Assembly (NCBI GenBank): GCA_004352715.1
Contig: SCFE01000066.1
Span: 667,540-731,539, forward strand
Length of the DNA: 64,000 nucleotides
Reading direction: 5' to 3'
Source of the DNA: Hofstenia miamia
Lineage: Eukaryota > Xenacoelomorpha > Acoela
The position numbers were made by a program, and so were the translations under genes. Below the pieces are notes generated by a model. The model had not been told where the DNA came from and ran no database searches. It saw only the letters and a list, made by a program, of their open reading frames with translations. Positions 35,019-49,596 of the stretch are shown piece after piece. Position 1 is the first letter of the stretch. Every line of letters starts with the position of its first letter.

Positions 35019-35455
35019 GGGGAAAAAACCTAATAACGTGAATTTTACTGGTAAACATGAATTAACATTATGGGTGCTTGAAGGTAAAAATTCATCCGCA
35101 CACATTCGAATTTGTTCATCAATTAAAAGCTATGTTGATTTTTGGTTTGCTTATAACTACAGAGGTTTAACAAATCAATACAAATTTGAAAGTAAAATAT
35201 TTTTTTAAATTTTGACTACAATTATTAGGAAGACTAAAATGTTTAGAATTTATGGTTCAAATGGATCGTAAACGGTAGCATTCATTATGATTTTTAGATA
35301 GGTATTTTGGAATCACGCGTAAGGAACTCATTCCTATCAAGAAAATGATGAACCAAGCAATATAGAGAATGCCTCACAAAGTTAATATTAATGTCTTAAT
35401 AGTTAATACTACTTATAATTATATAAAAATCCTTCAGCTAAAACTGAACTATTAC
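34413..35455. other. Non-coding stretch with (AT)n
   Basis: Contains the (AT)n run at 34969-35015. It ends with the intron start downstream of the exon at 35456, so on the minus strand this is intron or 3' flank of that gene. Confidence 0.45.
34969..35015. repeat. (AT)n microsatellite
   Basis: Uninterrupted AT dinucleotides, about 47 bases. Confidence 0.97.
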
Positions 35456-35740
35456 CTGATGTAATGTTTTGCTTAGCTAAATAGGCCCGCTTCGTAGACT
35501 GGGAAAACTGAGTGGCATATCTTTCTGCATTTGGAATGTATAATTTGTTGCGACCTGGGGACAAAGCATCCAAAGGTCGTGGATAGGAAGCGGAAAGATC
35601 AGGGATTGTACGATCCGGTATTTCATCCAATTCAAAAGAACGGGATTTCATTCGCATTTCTGCTAGAGCCGTACTGCGCCAAGTGTGAGTTGGCGATTTG
35701 GTAGACGATGTGGGAATTTCTGCTTCACCGACATTATCAT
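35456..35740 (-). CDS. Coding exon, polar Ser/Pro-rich protein (possible SLC16 cytoplasmic tail)
   Basis: Seen: minus-strand exon bounded by acceptor CTGTTTTTAG and donor ATCAG/GTAATAG, 285 bases open throughout, starting in phase 1 (first two bases complete a codon) and ending one base into a codon. Residues include IPTSSTKSPTHTWRSTALAE, MRMKSRSFELDEIPDRTIPD, SYPRPLDALSPGRNKLYIPN and TQFSQSTKRAYLAKQN. No membrane segment and no known catalytic motif; it looks like an intracellular, phosphorylatable segment. It joins in phase to the exon at 49597-49837 (G plus AT gives Asp). Inference: the RPL...YIPN arrangement loosely recalls tails of invertebrate monocarboxylate transporters, so it may be the C-terminal tail of the transporter at 53-62 kb. 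A separate gene is the alternative. Further exons would lie below 35456 but I do not see them. Confidence 0.75.
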
Positions 35741-38700
35741 CTAAAAACAGAATTTAAATGTTGATATAGTTATTAGGGACTAGCAGGGCCACATACTCCA
35801 GGTCTCAATACATAGAAAAAGTGCTTAAAAATAAAACTTGAAATTGAACGGGAATATACTTATTAAATATTTAAATTTAGTGTTCTCTGCTACCAAATTC
35901 GCAAAATTATAAATTTGCAAAAGAATTAAGATCTCCACTGGGTCCGCAAGATCTATATTCTTACCTAGAAATAAAACTATAATTGGGTTTACGATCATTA
36001 TCAAAAAAATTGATTTATAAATCACCGAAAAAATGAAATAGAAAGAAGCTGAAAAAAAGAAATAATATTATACAAAAAGTTGATTTATTCAAACATCGTT
36101 CACCAAAAACGACTATTTAAAAATTACAAAATAACTCAATTCTTTTTTATCCTAACTCTTTAGTCAAACTTTCCTATAAAACACTTTAAAGTTTGGATTT
36201 AAAATGACTATATTAAATAACAGTATTGCTAATTAAAATAAAAACGTGAAATTAAATTATACGTCAAATGCCAATACTGACGAAAACAGTGACGCACAGC
36301 ATTAGAAATGAGTTTTAATCCCATTTCAAAAATAATTGGCAATTAATAAGCATTCTTATGAAATTATTTATTAACCTAAATTATTATTCGTTATTTTTAT
36401 AACCTTGAAGGTGATATAATTTTAAATTCAACACTTCACACCAATACAACAGACCTGTTTGGTTATCACAAACAACCAACTAAATAAATAAAATAGCAGA
36501 AGCGCAAAAATTTAATCTAGAACAAGGCCTTATCAAGAAAATTGACGTCTGCAGATGCCGCTCCTATTGTGAATGAAGTTGAACTGAATATATTATATTA
36601 GCGGATATATTTATTCACCAATCCACAAATTCTAAAGGTTGAAGTGTTCATTTATTTCGGCATCAATTCTATTCCATAATCATTGAATAGTAGCAAATAG
36701 AAATCGTCATAGTTTTGGTCACATATATTTTAAGACATCAACAGAACATAAAAAAACATAGATTAGAGCTAAAGGCAAAATCAGGAGATGCCTCATTACG
36801 TATCAAAACTCTGTATAAACTTGAAATTCATATATAATAAATTTGACCCATATTGCAAATGCGCAATCAAAAAATTCTAAAAATCAAATCCCTTCTTGAC
36901 TTCTAGAGATCAAAAGGACTTAAATTCCAACAATCACTCACTTGCTCATTCATTCTCTCAAAATCTCTCTGCATGACTCACCCACTATCACTCTCTATTC
37001 ACTTAGTCAGTCTAAAGGATGTAATACATGATTTAACTTGTTTGTCAAACTTAATCCACTACAAGTTTGAAAGTGCATCACCCCTTTCAAATGCTTTTGT
37101 TTTTTCTCATCCATTTGTGAGTAGGTTATTTAACGTTAAACAGCCCGGTGTCCTTTTAAAAAGACAAAACACTTTCCACATTCACAAGAAATTTTCTCCA
37201 AACCCATTATTAAATTTAGAAATCGCGAGGCATGGACATATCTGTTGTTCAATATGTAATGTTGAAAATTTGTACTAAAATGTATTACTGAGCCGAAAGT
37301 TGTTAAAAAGATTCAGTGCTTTTTCATTGAAAATGCCAACATCTTAAAAAAGGTTCAAATTCTGTCAATACCAACATGTTCAAGAAGTCAGGCGTTCCAG
37401 AGCCCATGGAATCAACAACCAATTTCAACTGTCTATATATGAAGATAGACCATTAAATATTTTCAAAAGTTCTTAGACTGTCTAAGGTTAAGCTAGAAAG
37501 TATATCACTGCTGCAAACAGGTGTGCCACACTTTCTTTCGCTAGCTTGTAATTTCATAAAATCAATTAACCATATATTTGTGCAAAGCAGTGGTTAAACT
37601 TTGTTAAATGCATAAACGCTGAAACGGAAAATGGTTGCATCGATTGAATTTTATAAATCGTTCTGCTGTTTGCGGAAGATGAAAAACTCCCTTTACAAAA
37701 ACTGAGACATGTATGAGAATGCACACACATCTTATTGGAGTTAAACAAAGCATATATGCAGAAAAGCTTATCTACGATGTCCTCTAACATGGTGAGGTTA
37801 AGGAACTTTCACAAACTTCAGAAGTAAAACTTGTAAGAGATCCAAACCCTAGCCTATTGACACTTTTAAACCATCGGTCAAACTTTTGCTCTCCACCTAG
37901 CTCGTTTTAGTTATGTCTAAGTAATGTAATGTGTAAAATTCCATCTATTTATTTTAATTACTTCGATAATTTATATCATTAGAAATTTTTAAAATCAATT
38001 CTTATTAGAAATTTATACATGTTTGAACTAACAACACTAATATAGGCAAGCATTACTAGTAAAGAGGACATTATTAAGCATGAATATGACAGAACAATAT
38101 GAATTCAATTTACCAATTACGGCTTTGAAACCATGATTGTGTATTGCATATCAGGGAACGTTTAACCTGTTGCGAGAATCTTAACACTAGACAATCCAAG
38201 CTTCAATAAAAAATTGTAGGCACTTATAATTCACTAAATAAAGAAGATGTCTCAAATCTTATAATACCACTGGATAGAGAACAGTCACCTCTTTCATTTC
38301 ATTCTTAATTCGCGCACCTGCGCAAACCTGTCCAAGTGCCGTGCGTAAACGCAAAGTCAGAAATCGTCGGATCCGGAGGGGACTTGGGTGATCTATTGAC
38401 AAAACACAAAGTAGTTGAGGTGTTTTCTTTCTGCGATGGATTTTAAACCGCTTTATTATATGAAAATTAGGTATTGGAAGAGTTTGAATGCTTTTGTAAA
38501 AAAACTATGACAAATTTTCGCGACAACAGTGAAGCACACTTCCCTATTAATGTGTCCGAATCCCAGGATAACAAAATTGTAAAAGAATGTGAACAAAACG
38601 GTTGGTGATTTTAAAGGCAAAATAGGTTCTTTGGGGTTAAAGTAGCACACAGGCAATATTACACAAACTGTTTGAATTTAAATAAACTATGAAATTTCAA

Positions 38701-39008
38701 TTTGAATAAACAAACTGCATTATAACTATAGGAATTAAGCACACAGCAATAAAATTTAAAATCACATAATTCATCGTCTGCTCAGCTTCCAACCCAATAA
38801 TTTATTTCAGATAGTATCAATTGAAATCCTCTTTCTACTAGGTTAGATTACAACCTTAAGTAATGACATATAATAGCAGCTAGCTGGGGATGGCAAAGTT
38901 CTGAGCAAGCATTGTGCAATTATTCTGAATTGCGGAAAGTTTTCCTCTACATAATCTTCCAGTTGAGGCTAGTTAAAATCATGTGGCTAAATTTGAAAAT
39001 GCTATGTA
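35741..39008. other. Intronic AT-rich sequence
   Basis: Upstream intron of the 35456-35740 exon. ORFs at 35825-36025, 36973-37278 and 37566-37790 show no domain. A GC-richer patch at 38310-38390 has no coding frame I can support. Confidence 0.4.
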
Positions 39009-39623
39009 TTGTAACTGCCCTCAACTTGTCGTTTAAATATATCCATCAAATAAACAAAATTTAAACGAGATCGTTTAATTGACGGCTAAATTTTAAAAAA
39101 ACGACTTATACAAATGACTTTAAAACGATTTCATTTAAATGGTCAATACTGCGAATTAGAATAATGTATATTCTTTATTTTATCAAATGTAATAGAGATT
39201 TTAAAAAATTACTAGGTTTTTTAGTATTGATTTAGCAAGGCGGCAATTCCCTCCTAAGTACAGGTCGCTTCTTCCTTTAGAGCATATAACAAGCTTTTCC
39301 GTTGGTTGTACATATTAGCATAAAATGCATTGAATTAGGTTCTAATTGAAACTAGGTTATTTCTGTTAATCATAGCAATAATAAAAGAGATCTGTTAACA
39401 TATTATAAATATGGTCATCACTTCATGCATCATCACCCTTTGACTCGCTCACTTTATTACTCCCTCAGTTTTACTCACGTACTCTTTCACTTACTTAGTC
39501 TATGACTCATTTGATCTGACAAATTTTTTTATATATTTATATGTACATGCAAAAATACATGAATATATACATACATATAAGGACAAACAAACATTACTTT
39601 AAGATTTTATGAGAATGAAAAAT
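39009..39623 (+). repeat. 615-bp direct duplication next to a single N, copy 1
   Basis: Starts TTGTAACTGCCCTCAACTTG. It abuts an N at 39624, after which the same 615 bases recur with about one difference (AGCAAGGCGG against AGCAGGGCGG). Confidence 0.97.
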
Positions 39624-39624
39624 N

Positions 39625-40239
39625 TTGTAACTGCCCTCAACTTGTCGTTTAAATATATCCATCAAATAAACAAAATTTAAACGAGATCGTTTAATTGACG
39701 GCTAAATTTTAAAAAAACGACTTATACAAATGACTTTAAAACGATTTCATTTAAATGGTCAATACTGCGAATTAGAATAATGTATATTCTTTATTTTATC
39801 AAATGTAATAGAGATTTTAAAAAATTACTAGGTTTTTTAGTATTGATTTAGCAGGGCGGCAATTCCCTCCTAAGTACAGGTCGCTTCTTCCTTTAGAGCA
39901 TATAACAAGCTTTTCCGTTGGTTGTACATATTAGCATAAAATGCATTGAATTAGGTTCTAATTGAAACTAGGTTATTTCTGTTAATCATAGCAATAATAA
40001 AAGAGATCTGTTAACATATTATAAATATGGTCATCACTTCATGCATCATCACCCTTTGACTCGCTCACTTTATTACTCCCTCAGTTTTACTCACGTACTC
40101 TTTCACTTACTTAGTCTATGACTCATTTGATCTGACAAATTTTTTTATATATTTATATGTACATGCAAAAATACATGAATATATACATACATATAAGGAC
40201 AAACAAACATTACTTTAAGATTTTATGAGAATGAAAAAT
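39625..40239 (+). repeat. 615-bp direct duplication, copy 2
   Basis: Second copy right after the single N. The placement at a scaffold join makes an unmerged overlap of two contigs or haplotypes more likely than a biological tandem repeat. Confidence 0.97.
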
Positions 40240-40324
40240 AATATACTTTGGTATAGACTAAATATAGAAAAATGCAAATTGATAAATTTGACTTCCAATG
40301 AATCTCACAGCTAAATTTTCAAAA

Positions 40325-40564
40325 TTATTTGGAAAGGAGTGCATTTATAGCGTACAAGCTCGTAAATACATCTAACAATCCATGCACCTCATTCAATTCA
40401 TCTTTCCTCAAAGATGGTTTGTGATAATTCCAGAATATGGTGGGAGTGGCCAGTTGTAAGAACAAAGCAACTGATTCCCCACTCAATTGAACAAAGCAAT
40501 AAATTAGACGAAGGAATGTAAGATAGCTGAGGGGTATGCAATCATCGACGTTATTGTCGCCCAT
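40325..40564 (-). CDS. Unidentified 79-codon open frame
   Basis: Starts at ATG with MGDNNVDDCIPLSYLTFLRL and has a balanced composition (QLSGESVALFLQLATPTIFW, LRKDELNEVHGLLDVF). It ends with TAA. No domain recognised. It lies inside the long minus-strand intron between 35.7 and 49.6 kb, same strand. It could be a small exon, a transposon remnant or a chance frame; its protein-like character is the only support. Confidence 0.25.
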   Translation of the reverse strand: MGDNNVDDCIPLSYLTFLRLIYCFVQLSGESVALFLQLATPTIFWNYHKPSLRKDELNEVHGLLDVFTSLYAINALLSK

Positions 40565-41062
40565 TAGATTATTAATCGCAGTTTTTTTTTACTAACAGAA
40601 ACAATGTTGTTTGAAAAAAGACTTTCTAAGTGCACTTGAATTTGGAGGCCATTTTCGTATGTAAATTAAAAATGACAAATGAACTTTAAATTGGCATTTA
40701 AATTATATGAGGCCTAATAACATTTCAAAGCGTTTCGCGCAGTTTCACCTCTCAAAAGAGAACAACCTTTTAAATGAAAATTTCTTCATATATTTTCAGT
40801 AGGAACTCAACGGATCCAGAAAGAGATACAACTATAGATTGAACAAATCTTATTTATTCCTATCCCAAAAAGATTTCTGTGTGTGCCTATGCGTGCCTAA
40901 GTTACCTAAATCTTGGAAAATAGTCGAATAATTTTATGAAATTTCGCATCGGAATCGCCAAACCAAGCGAGAATGTCATGGATTGGATTTTGTCAAAATG
41001 TTCCCTCAGAAAATAACTATGACAAATTCCTGAAAAAAATGCTTAAGGAAATAAATTTTGTC
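40565..41062. other. Intronic non-coding stretch
   Basis: Nothing identified. Confidence 0.4.
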
Positions 41063-41429
41063 TTAACCCTCAGATGACAATTGGGGTCCTTTGGACCCAG
41101 AGGCCATTCTTAAACTTCTTGCCAAATAATTAATACAATAAATTTAGACAAGCTCATAGAAAAATTTTATTTTTTACATATAATTTTAAAAAGTGTACTA
41201 AAAATTTAAAAATTGAAAAGTTTTTGCTGTATAAATAACCAATTGAATTTTCTTAATAGTCATTTGAGTGTTAAACTTGTTCAGAACTATTAGTAAGAAG
41301 CTGTAAATATGCTAAAACTGTTGCAGAAAGAACTTTCGTGAACATTCTAGAACTTTCTATACGCAAACTGCTAGTTTAAACATGATACCAATCGGTCATC
41401 CTTGAGTAGCGTGATGATGACGGGGTTAA
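41063..41429. mobile_element. piggyBac-type MITE candidate
   Basis: Seen: TTAA at 41063-41066 followed by CCCTCAGATGACAATTGGGG, and at the other end GATGACGGGG followed by TTAA (41426-41429). Known: piggyBac elements insert at TTAA and end in CCC...GGG; the GGGTCCTTTGGACCC palindrome near the left end is also typical of their MITEs. The TIRs match only partly (CCCTCAGATGAC against CCCCGTCATCAT). No transposase inside. Confidence 0.5.
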
Positions 41430-44400
41430 AAACTATTCTAAACTTAGTAAATAGCACTCAAATTCAGACGATCTATTAATTATTGATGATCCCTTGTTAC
41501 CAATACAAGCATTTAAGTCGTCATTTAATAACATAACTAAGATTGATGCTTCATTTGAACTGAGGTTACATTGAAAAGTTGCAAACTTTGGATACAAGAT
41601 TAATGATGTAGAAAAAGGCTTCCTTCAAACACTCCTCGTAGCATTATAAGTATATGTGTGCATGTATAAGTTGATTAGTTCATTAGAACTAAAAGTTGAT
41701 TTTGAGCTATCGTTTCTTTCGTAAGAAAAGAGCAAAAACTAAGTTGCATTTAGAAAGTAGAATATTATTCTAAATAATATTAATTTATTAATTATTCAAC
41801 CAACTGTTACTTAAAAAAATAATTGATGAAGAAAGTTCTCACGTGATTCATAATAATTACATCATCCGTTTGAATGTGTTAATACATTATAGCTAAACTT
41901 GCTAAATTCAAATTTTCATGATTTTGCTAGAAGATGATACGGTAATATCAAAGAATAATGCGTTTTGTTTTTTGTTATATGTAGCCCTCTTTATGTCTAA
42001 TTTGAATGCGTTATGCATTGCACACTTTAGATTTCCGAATGACACTCTTGTAAACAGCATTATTAAAAGTATTTGAAAAGCATAGAAAATACCATTTTGC
42101 AAACATTGAAAAATCATCAGAAAGAGGGGGAGGGGCAATGGCCCCCTAAATTCGGGCCTGGCCATAACACTGCAAATGTTATGATGAAATGTGCGATAAT
42201 AACAATACGCAAACGTAAATGAAATATTTTGAAAATGAAGTAATTATTTTAAATGGGGTTATATTTTAAAAAAAATATTCGAAATGGTTAATCTTGTAAA
42301 TATCAGACTTCAAATAACCCCCCCAACTCCAAGCTTGGTAATGCTCAAGTTCATCAAACTGAAGGCAGAAAATAAGAAATCTTATCTTAATATTAACTAA
42401 AAATAAACAAAAGCAGATAAACTTTCTAATACAATTGATAAATCCAACTGACACCATATATGTAGACATCTTCCATAACTGATTTTCATGGAATAAGTTA
42501 GGTGGTGCTGTTTCACATAATAACTAATAATTACTCACTAAAGTTTACTATTAAAAAAGAACTATCTAATAATAAATACATTTCCTGAGCAAAGAACTAA
42601 TTCAAGAAGTAATTGTTTATTTAATATAAATAATTGACTAAAGGCTAATAATTTCCCTGCCCGCATACACAGATAAACTCGCCTCAATGTCGGTTAAATT
42701 AAAAACTGGAATATATTTTGTCAAAATATCCCGCAAAATGGAACATAACTTCTAAAAAGAGATTTATTATTATTTAAGGTCTTCAAAAAGAAAAATTCGC
42801 GGAAGTTTGGAACATTTTCTGATAATTGCCGCTTCCCTGACAATATAATTAAATTTCATTAATTAGTCAGGAGATGAAACCATATCTGCAACAACTTTGC
42901 TTTTTCTAAAGCCGTAATAAAATCTTCAAAGTTTTAATGACGTCAGAATGAAACTATAAATAGTAATTGTGACCTTCCTATAACCCACACATTTATTTTT
43001 GACAAATTTAAAGGTGACAGAATTATGGTGCTTCATAGCATTTTACAATATTAGCATGTTAAATTAACGATTTTTCTTGCAACCTTTTAATTTTAAATTA
43101 CATCATTGATAATTAAGCGAAATAATTCATTACATACCAGAGTTGCCTAAAAACAAATTGCTAAATATGTTTAAAGTGTCATTTTTCACATTTGTTCACA
43201 CTTCCAAATTCATAAAACTAATGACATCTATTCCCCTATAATCTTTTGTAAAAGTTGTATTATTCGAAGTTTTGATTAAGAATAAATTTCCAAATTTGCC
43301 TGAAAAAATGTTTCTATAAACCCTGTTACCAATAGCATAGCAGAGGTTTTTTGATGGGAAGGAAGAGATTTTAGTTGATAAAAATTTGAGTTTTTAATAA
43401 AGCATCTAAGCCTTCCACAAACGGTCAATATATTGAAAAAATTGCCTCTTTAAATGCATTTTAATTTTTAACCTTTTAATTTTTTTACAGAATATATTTT
43501 TACAAAAAAAATAAACACTGGAAACCTGAAGAAGGAAGATTGCTCCATGGCACACTGAATTCGCCACAGCTTGTTATATAGAGTAAACAAAATTTAATTG
43601 CTAAAACAACACAATTCAAGATTTGAATGGTTGATGGAGCCAAGCAACGCTTGTGATCATCAAAACGGAAACAGTTTAGACGAAAAACCAAAATTTGAAT
43701 TTTTCTCTAATTTTCTAAACAACTGACATTTAAACAAAGTAAATGACTTTTAATAAATTATTTTTCTCGCGAATACATTAATTAGACTAAAGCACTGTCA
43801 GCAAAAGAAGAAAAATCAATTAACAGGAAGAGAAACTTTAATATAATTTTGACAAAAGAGACCTTGAAATAACAAAAACTTAAAGAAATTAAATGCGTCG
43901 AAAGAACGAAAAAAATCACTAATACATTTTTAAATGTCTGCCCGACAGCTAATCATTTTAATTACTTTAAAAAATAACCGCTGAAGTGCTAATGAATATT
44001 ATAAAGGGAATTTTGTAAAGGCACTTAGAGTAGGTCATTTCAGAATGTGTCCTAGTACCATACCGATGTGATTAGTTATCATTATTAATAAAATACAATT
44101 CCCTTTAATTTATAAAAATATTTACAATAAATTTGCAAGCTCATTGATTGGTGCAAAATAATCAAATATATGATACAGGTCATTCTAGGGATCGGCAGCA
44201 GGTGACCAGATCCAAATTTGAGGTCCGGGACTTGAAATATTTAATTTCGTAAAGGTTTAAAATTCGGACTTTGTCCAAAATCAAAATATAGGTATATATC
44301 TAAGATAGGATGCTTCGGAATCTTTCGGTCCCACCAAATTTAATTGCCCCAAGTCCACAATTTAATGATGCTGGTATGTGTCAGAAGAGGTTTTAAATTG

Positions 44401-47400
44401 ATGCTGGTTCCACAGAACCCTAATGTCAAAAAAACATCACAAATAAATTTATTATTCCATTTTAAAACCACTTGGAATGGTAAGAAATGTGATGATCGAG
44501 TAAGATTGTCAAATTTTTACAATCGTCTGAGAGATAATTACGTTGGAATGGAACAGATATCTAGCTCTCTGATGATAAGTATTTGTAGAATGATTATTTA
44601 GGCAATATAAATTTACAAAGAAAAATCCTTTTCGCTACAGAAATTTTAATTTGCTTTATTATGTTTTACATAACCACCTCAGTGGCTACCAATTTGAATT
44701 GAAATTGCATTGGATATTAGAAAAGGCAAATTCATTTATCGGATTCCACAATAACAAATCCATCACAATCTTCTTTGAATAAATAAGTAGGAATTTTGTC
44801 ATAATATTTTTTAAAATGCAAACACACTCTACCCGGGAGTTTTAACCCATAGGCCTGAAGAAGGATCCCCCGGAACCCTATTAAAAATTTAACAATTATT
44901 GCTAAAAAAATTGTGGAGCTTTCTTAGTGAGATTTAGTGACTTTTCCTGACTTTTTATAAAATTTTTCTGAATATCTTCTCATTTAAAGTATGGTATTGT
45001 TTTTCAACCGGGAGAATGTTCTTCCAATTTTTGTATAAAAAAATTATTGTTATTATGAAAAAAGTTTATAAAATAAACAAGAAAATTATATTTTTTAAGT
45101 GAATGAATTGTAATGAATTTCATCATTTACAAAAGCTAAAACCAATATTTAATAAATTTCAAAAAATCCCTAAATTTTAGATTTGATGACGTCATAAAAC
45201 TAATGACAGTATCAAATTTCTAAACATCGCAAACTGATAGTGCCGACATAAAGAATTTTTTATGCAAAGTTTCGCTTTAATGACATAATCCAATTGAGAG
45301 TTAAGTGGGAAGAAGAAATCCAACTCTACTGCAACAAATCCCAGGTCGAATAAAGTTAAGGTATCAATCCACTGGGGAAAAATATATTTTCTGCTATAAA
45401 CGTTTTAAACTAGAATACCTTCTTGAATTGCGAACGTGTTACCATCTTTAGCAGGAACGTATTCAGTAAGCATGGTAAAAAATTTCAATCGTCAGATTTT
45501 GAATTTTAATTCTTCCGGATTAAAAATAAAGAAAGGAGATGAATTTTAGAAGCACGTTGTTGAAATACATTGAAATTTTGGAAGACTACATCCGCATACT
45601 GAATTGGATTATAGTGTATGTAGCTGATATGGTTCACGTTGTGTTCCACTCTTTTCAACAGCCATACGTTAGAAAAATCTTGATCTGATTAGTTGGAGCT
45701 GAACTTATCAGGGATAGAATGCAAAATCATAACGTAGAAAATAAATTATATAATATTTAAAACAGCAATAAATGAGAGACAAAATTTAAAATTTAACGGC
45801 ACCGCATTATCATGGTAACGAGATACTTTGTCAAAACCAATTGGCAAGCGTACCAGCTAAATTACACCAGACTTTACGACGCGAGTTAACATCGCAAAGC
45901 GAGATTGATTACATCAAAGCTTATTGAAATATAAAGGGACAGCATCAGCAATAAATCAAATTTACCTCATTGAGATTTGTTTGTACTGACTTTTAAGATA
46001 AAATTATCGCCAATAATATTTAGTAAGAAAAGATCCAAATAGGTTAACTTGACGAGAAACTAGAAAAAAACTAATCGTTTGAAAATACGAAGCCTTAAAA
46101 GTAGAAAGAAAAGGAAATGAAACCTTTTTGTTCCAATGCAGTATAAAGGAAGTTTAACATTAATTGAAAGAAACTAAAGTCCGCCCGCGCTCATCCAATG
46201 AGATTAAAAAATCCTGCAACTAAAAATATGTTTATCTCACAAAAGTTGATTAACATTGAAATTAGCATAAGCGTCAACTATAATATCACATACGATTGAA
46301 AGATTTTAGAAAAATGAGAAAATAAACCTAAATTCTGAATGAAATTTACAGGACATACATCATTGGCACCTGGTTATTCTTTGGCAAGCATATGGCCTAA
46401 GAGCAAAAACTAAATATATGCTTACAGTGCTGAAAATCTAATTTTGTAGACAAAGTAGCATCTAGTTTTTAATAGGCAAGGGGAGAACTCGAACGATACG
46501 GAATTTTTCGAAAGTTGTTTTCCCAAAATCAATCTTTACTAATAATAATAATAATCAATACATAAAAAAATAAACAAATGATACACATACTGTATCAATC
46601 ATTATACTTATAGAGAAATCAACCCACTTCAAAACAACACACACAAACGTTCCAAATTTCTCCAATAAATTATTATAACACTTATTTAAATAGGCCAATT
46701 GTATTTAAGGCTTAAAAAATACATTGTGCCCTGACGCTACCTGGATGTCGATGCAAATGCTTGCAAATCTTCAATTTTTGATAATGTCAAAATTTTTACT
46801 TAAATTTACATTTCTTAGCAGCAACCGTTCTTCAGGCTGTTCTAACTTTTACAAATTTATTAGAGGTTTACACTCTGTGTAGTTTAAAAAAACTGTTTGT
46901 AAATAATATTGTTAAAAAATTAACAAATTGTTTTGATGATAAAATATATGTTGTTTTACACTAAATGTATTTGAAATACATTCTAGGTAATTCAGTGCTG
47001 TTCTTGTAAGCTGAGCTGCCGATTATGGCATGCTATTTTATCATTATGCACTATATTATGATTATGGCCATTATGGATGGCAAACTTAAAAAGATGGTCA
47101 TAATGGTAATCCATAAATTTACTGTTAAATATACAAAATTTATAGAGTATCAAGAAAATTGTTAACTTAACTTTATAGTCAAATATTACATCTTACATGT
47201 CTAATAATTGAATGGTTAAATACTTATAGTACAAAACATTTAAAAAAGCACTTTGATACAATAACAACTTTTGAAGCTGTTTTAAAACTTTAGTAAACAG
47301 CTTCAGTAAATTACCAACAAATACTAAAGATAAAGTTGTAATAGTAGGTTGCACAAATCGTGTTGTTTTGGAAAACAAAAAATGATTGGTGTATCTTAAA

Positions 47401-49039
47401 ATTTGCTTCTGAATGTTTCAAAATATTTACAATATTACAAAAAATTATCGTCTTCAGCCTGATTAACCTTTTAATTACAATATTAAAAACTAATAGACTT
47501 AATAGTTATTGCCTCATGTATCCTACACACATTTCACCATCATTCTCCATATTTTACATATTGACAATTATGATCATATGTATTGAAGAAATATAAAATG
47601 TCACCGTTATGGTGGCTACTAAATTTCGCCTTAGCATATGCCCATTTATGGCCATACCATAAATTGCACCCTGCTTTTAACTAGATTTAGGGAAAGAGGA
47701 TATTCTTCATTTGAATCATGAATTCACCACAGGAGCTCAATTAAAAAATATTGCGACGCATCACTTGAAAGTGATTGGCTCTTTCATGCTGTGATGTGAC
47801 ATGCGCATCATACTGAACAAATACCTACAGGGAGTGATTGAGCAAAATGACTCATTCTCGCTTTCATGCACTAATTATAAATTTTGTGATAAAATCAATA
47901 CATGGGTAAATCAATATTGCAGAACTCTGACAGAACAATAAATTTTAAATAATTGCTGGCATGAAATATAAATTTATAGGTCAGATTGCCGATCAATATT
48001 GCACTGGCATTTAGTGCCTTAAAATGAAACCTGATTTTCAGATAGCTAAGAAATGAATGAAAAACTTTATACGTCTTCAAGTTCCACGTAAATGATACTA
48101 GAACCCATACTACTATAAGATGAGTTTAACAAACTAAGATGAAGTCAAGCAAAAGACAAATGAAACTCACAAACGATATTTAACATATTTTTTCTACTGA
48201 CTTCAGTGAAGCAATTTTCAATATTATACTTCACTTTGTAAAACATGAAGATAAATGAATCTGTAAGTTCGAGAGTGGGCAGTAGTTAAATGTTTGCATG
48301 TAAAACTTTGCATGAATTTTATTAAAAATGTGATAAAATATTATTAGTAATATATTTGATAATCTTAACGTGATGTTATGCATAATAAAGAGGACTGGAA
48401 GATATCTCGGTCGTAATCAAGTATTAAAAATTATAATTGGAAATCATTTCCTTTTTTCGAGAGCCAAATTTGACGACGCGAGACACTGAAATTGGCTTTA
48501 AAGAAATTGCGCAATATTAGTCACGATATAGGGCCTTAGTTACTCTAAAATATCAGGGAATTCTTCTTACAAAAAGGAAAGAATATGTAAATATCCAAAA
48601 TAATGGGCAAGATATGTATAAAGCATAAACATATGTTTTATGTAAATACATATAAATCCGATTACTAATAATAATGTTACAATGAAGTAGGGTGTTTAAA
48701 TTACATGACTTTATCAGGCGTAAAATCTATAGAGAGCGCGTTATGTACATTATTAATGCCTAACATAGAAAAGCAATAATACATCGAAGGCACAATCTCA
48801 AGTAATTAGCGAAAATATGCGAGGGATTTTAAAAGATGAATCTATAAATTTAATGCGATATAAATAAGAAATACATCCAGCTGACATATTGGAGACCTGG
48901 AATTTCGTATTTCCGCGATTTCTACTAAAATACAAATAAAATCCAACTCACTACAACGTGTAAACCAGCAATAACAAAGCCTGAAAAAAATACAAATGAA
49001 ATTACACGAACGTGTGCAAGACTTCGCTATAATCATATG
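41430..49039. other. Long intronic AT-rich sequence
   Basis: No exon supported. Points seen: a GC-rich transposon-end-like patch at 42120-42165 (GGGGGAGGGGCAATGGCCCC); CATAA/TTATGG-rich strings at 47030-47110 and 47600-47665 that may be the two ends of an old element; a plus 85-codon frame at 44344-44601 without domain. Confidence 0.4.
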
Positions 49040-49564
49040 CAGAGTGTCCCATAAGTATCATATTTTTCAAATCACTACTAAACCTACAATTTCCAGATAA
49101 ACTTCTATGCAATTATGTAAATTTCTAGGAGATATTAACAATATTTGTTCCAATGTTTCAATTTCTTTTTATTCACTCTCAATTCATTTAAATTTCAAAT
49201 TTAAGATTTACTTCATACAAAATGAACATTGAGCAGAAAATAGAAATTTTGGAATGCTATGTTTTAACAAATAAGAGCCATATTTGTGAATTAAAAAAAA
49301 TGAATCACAACTCATTAAGGAATTGATAAAAAAAGCGTGCAGTATTCACAGTTGAGGATTTCATGTGCTGTTTCTGAAGCTCTCAGTGGAATCAAAGGCT
49401 TGATTTGTTGTTCACAATGGGTGATGATCGTTTTTAAAAGTTTCAATAACTTTTTCCGAAATTATCAGTGTATATTTTCAAAATATATTACTTTTTTACA
49501 TTTTTAGCGTTTTTCAAAATTCTCAATGAGCGCATGAAAAAACTCGGACTTATGGAATGCTCTG
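49040..49564. mobile_element. mariner-like deletion derivative (MITE)
   Basis: Seen: ends CAGAGTGTCCCATAAGT and, reverse-complemented, CAGAGCATTCCATAAGT, matching over about 30 bases with mismatches. TA follows the right end (49565-49566) and a TA lies two bases off the left end. Inside, from 49222, a short frame MNIEQKIEILECYVLTNKSH resembles the start of mariner-type (DUF4817-like) transposases but stops soon. Known: GTGTCCCATAAGT-type ends are common for mariner relatives that target TA. Inference: an internally deleted, non-autonomous copy. Confidence 0.65.
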
Positions 49565-49596
49565 TATTAATAAACTTCTCTAACATATTTTCTTAC

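Noticed and set aside
47020-47680. Possible element with CATAA/TTATGG-rich ends
   Set aside because: The two ends share only short AT-rich strings that could match by chance.
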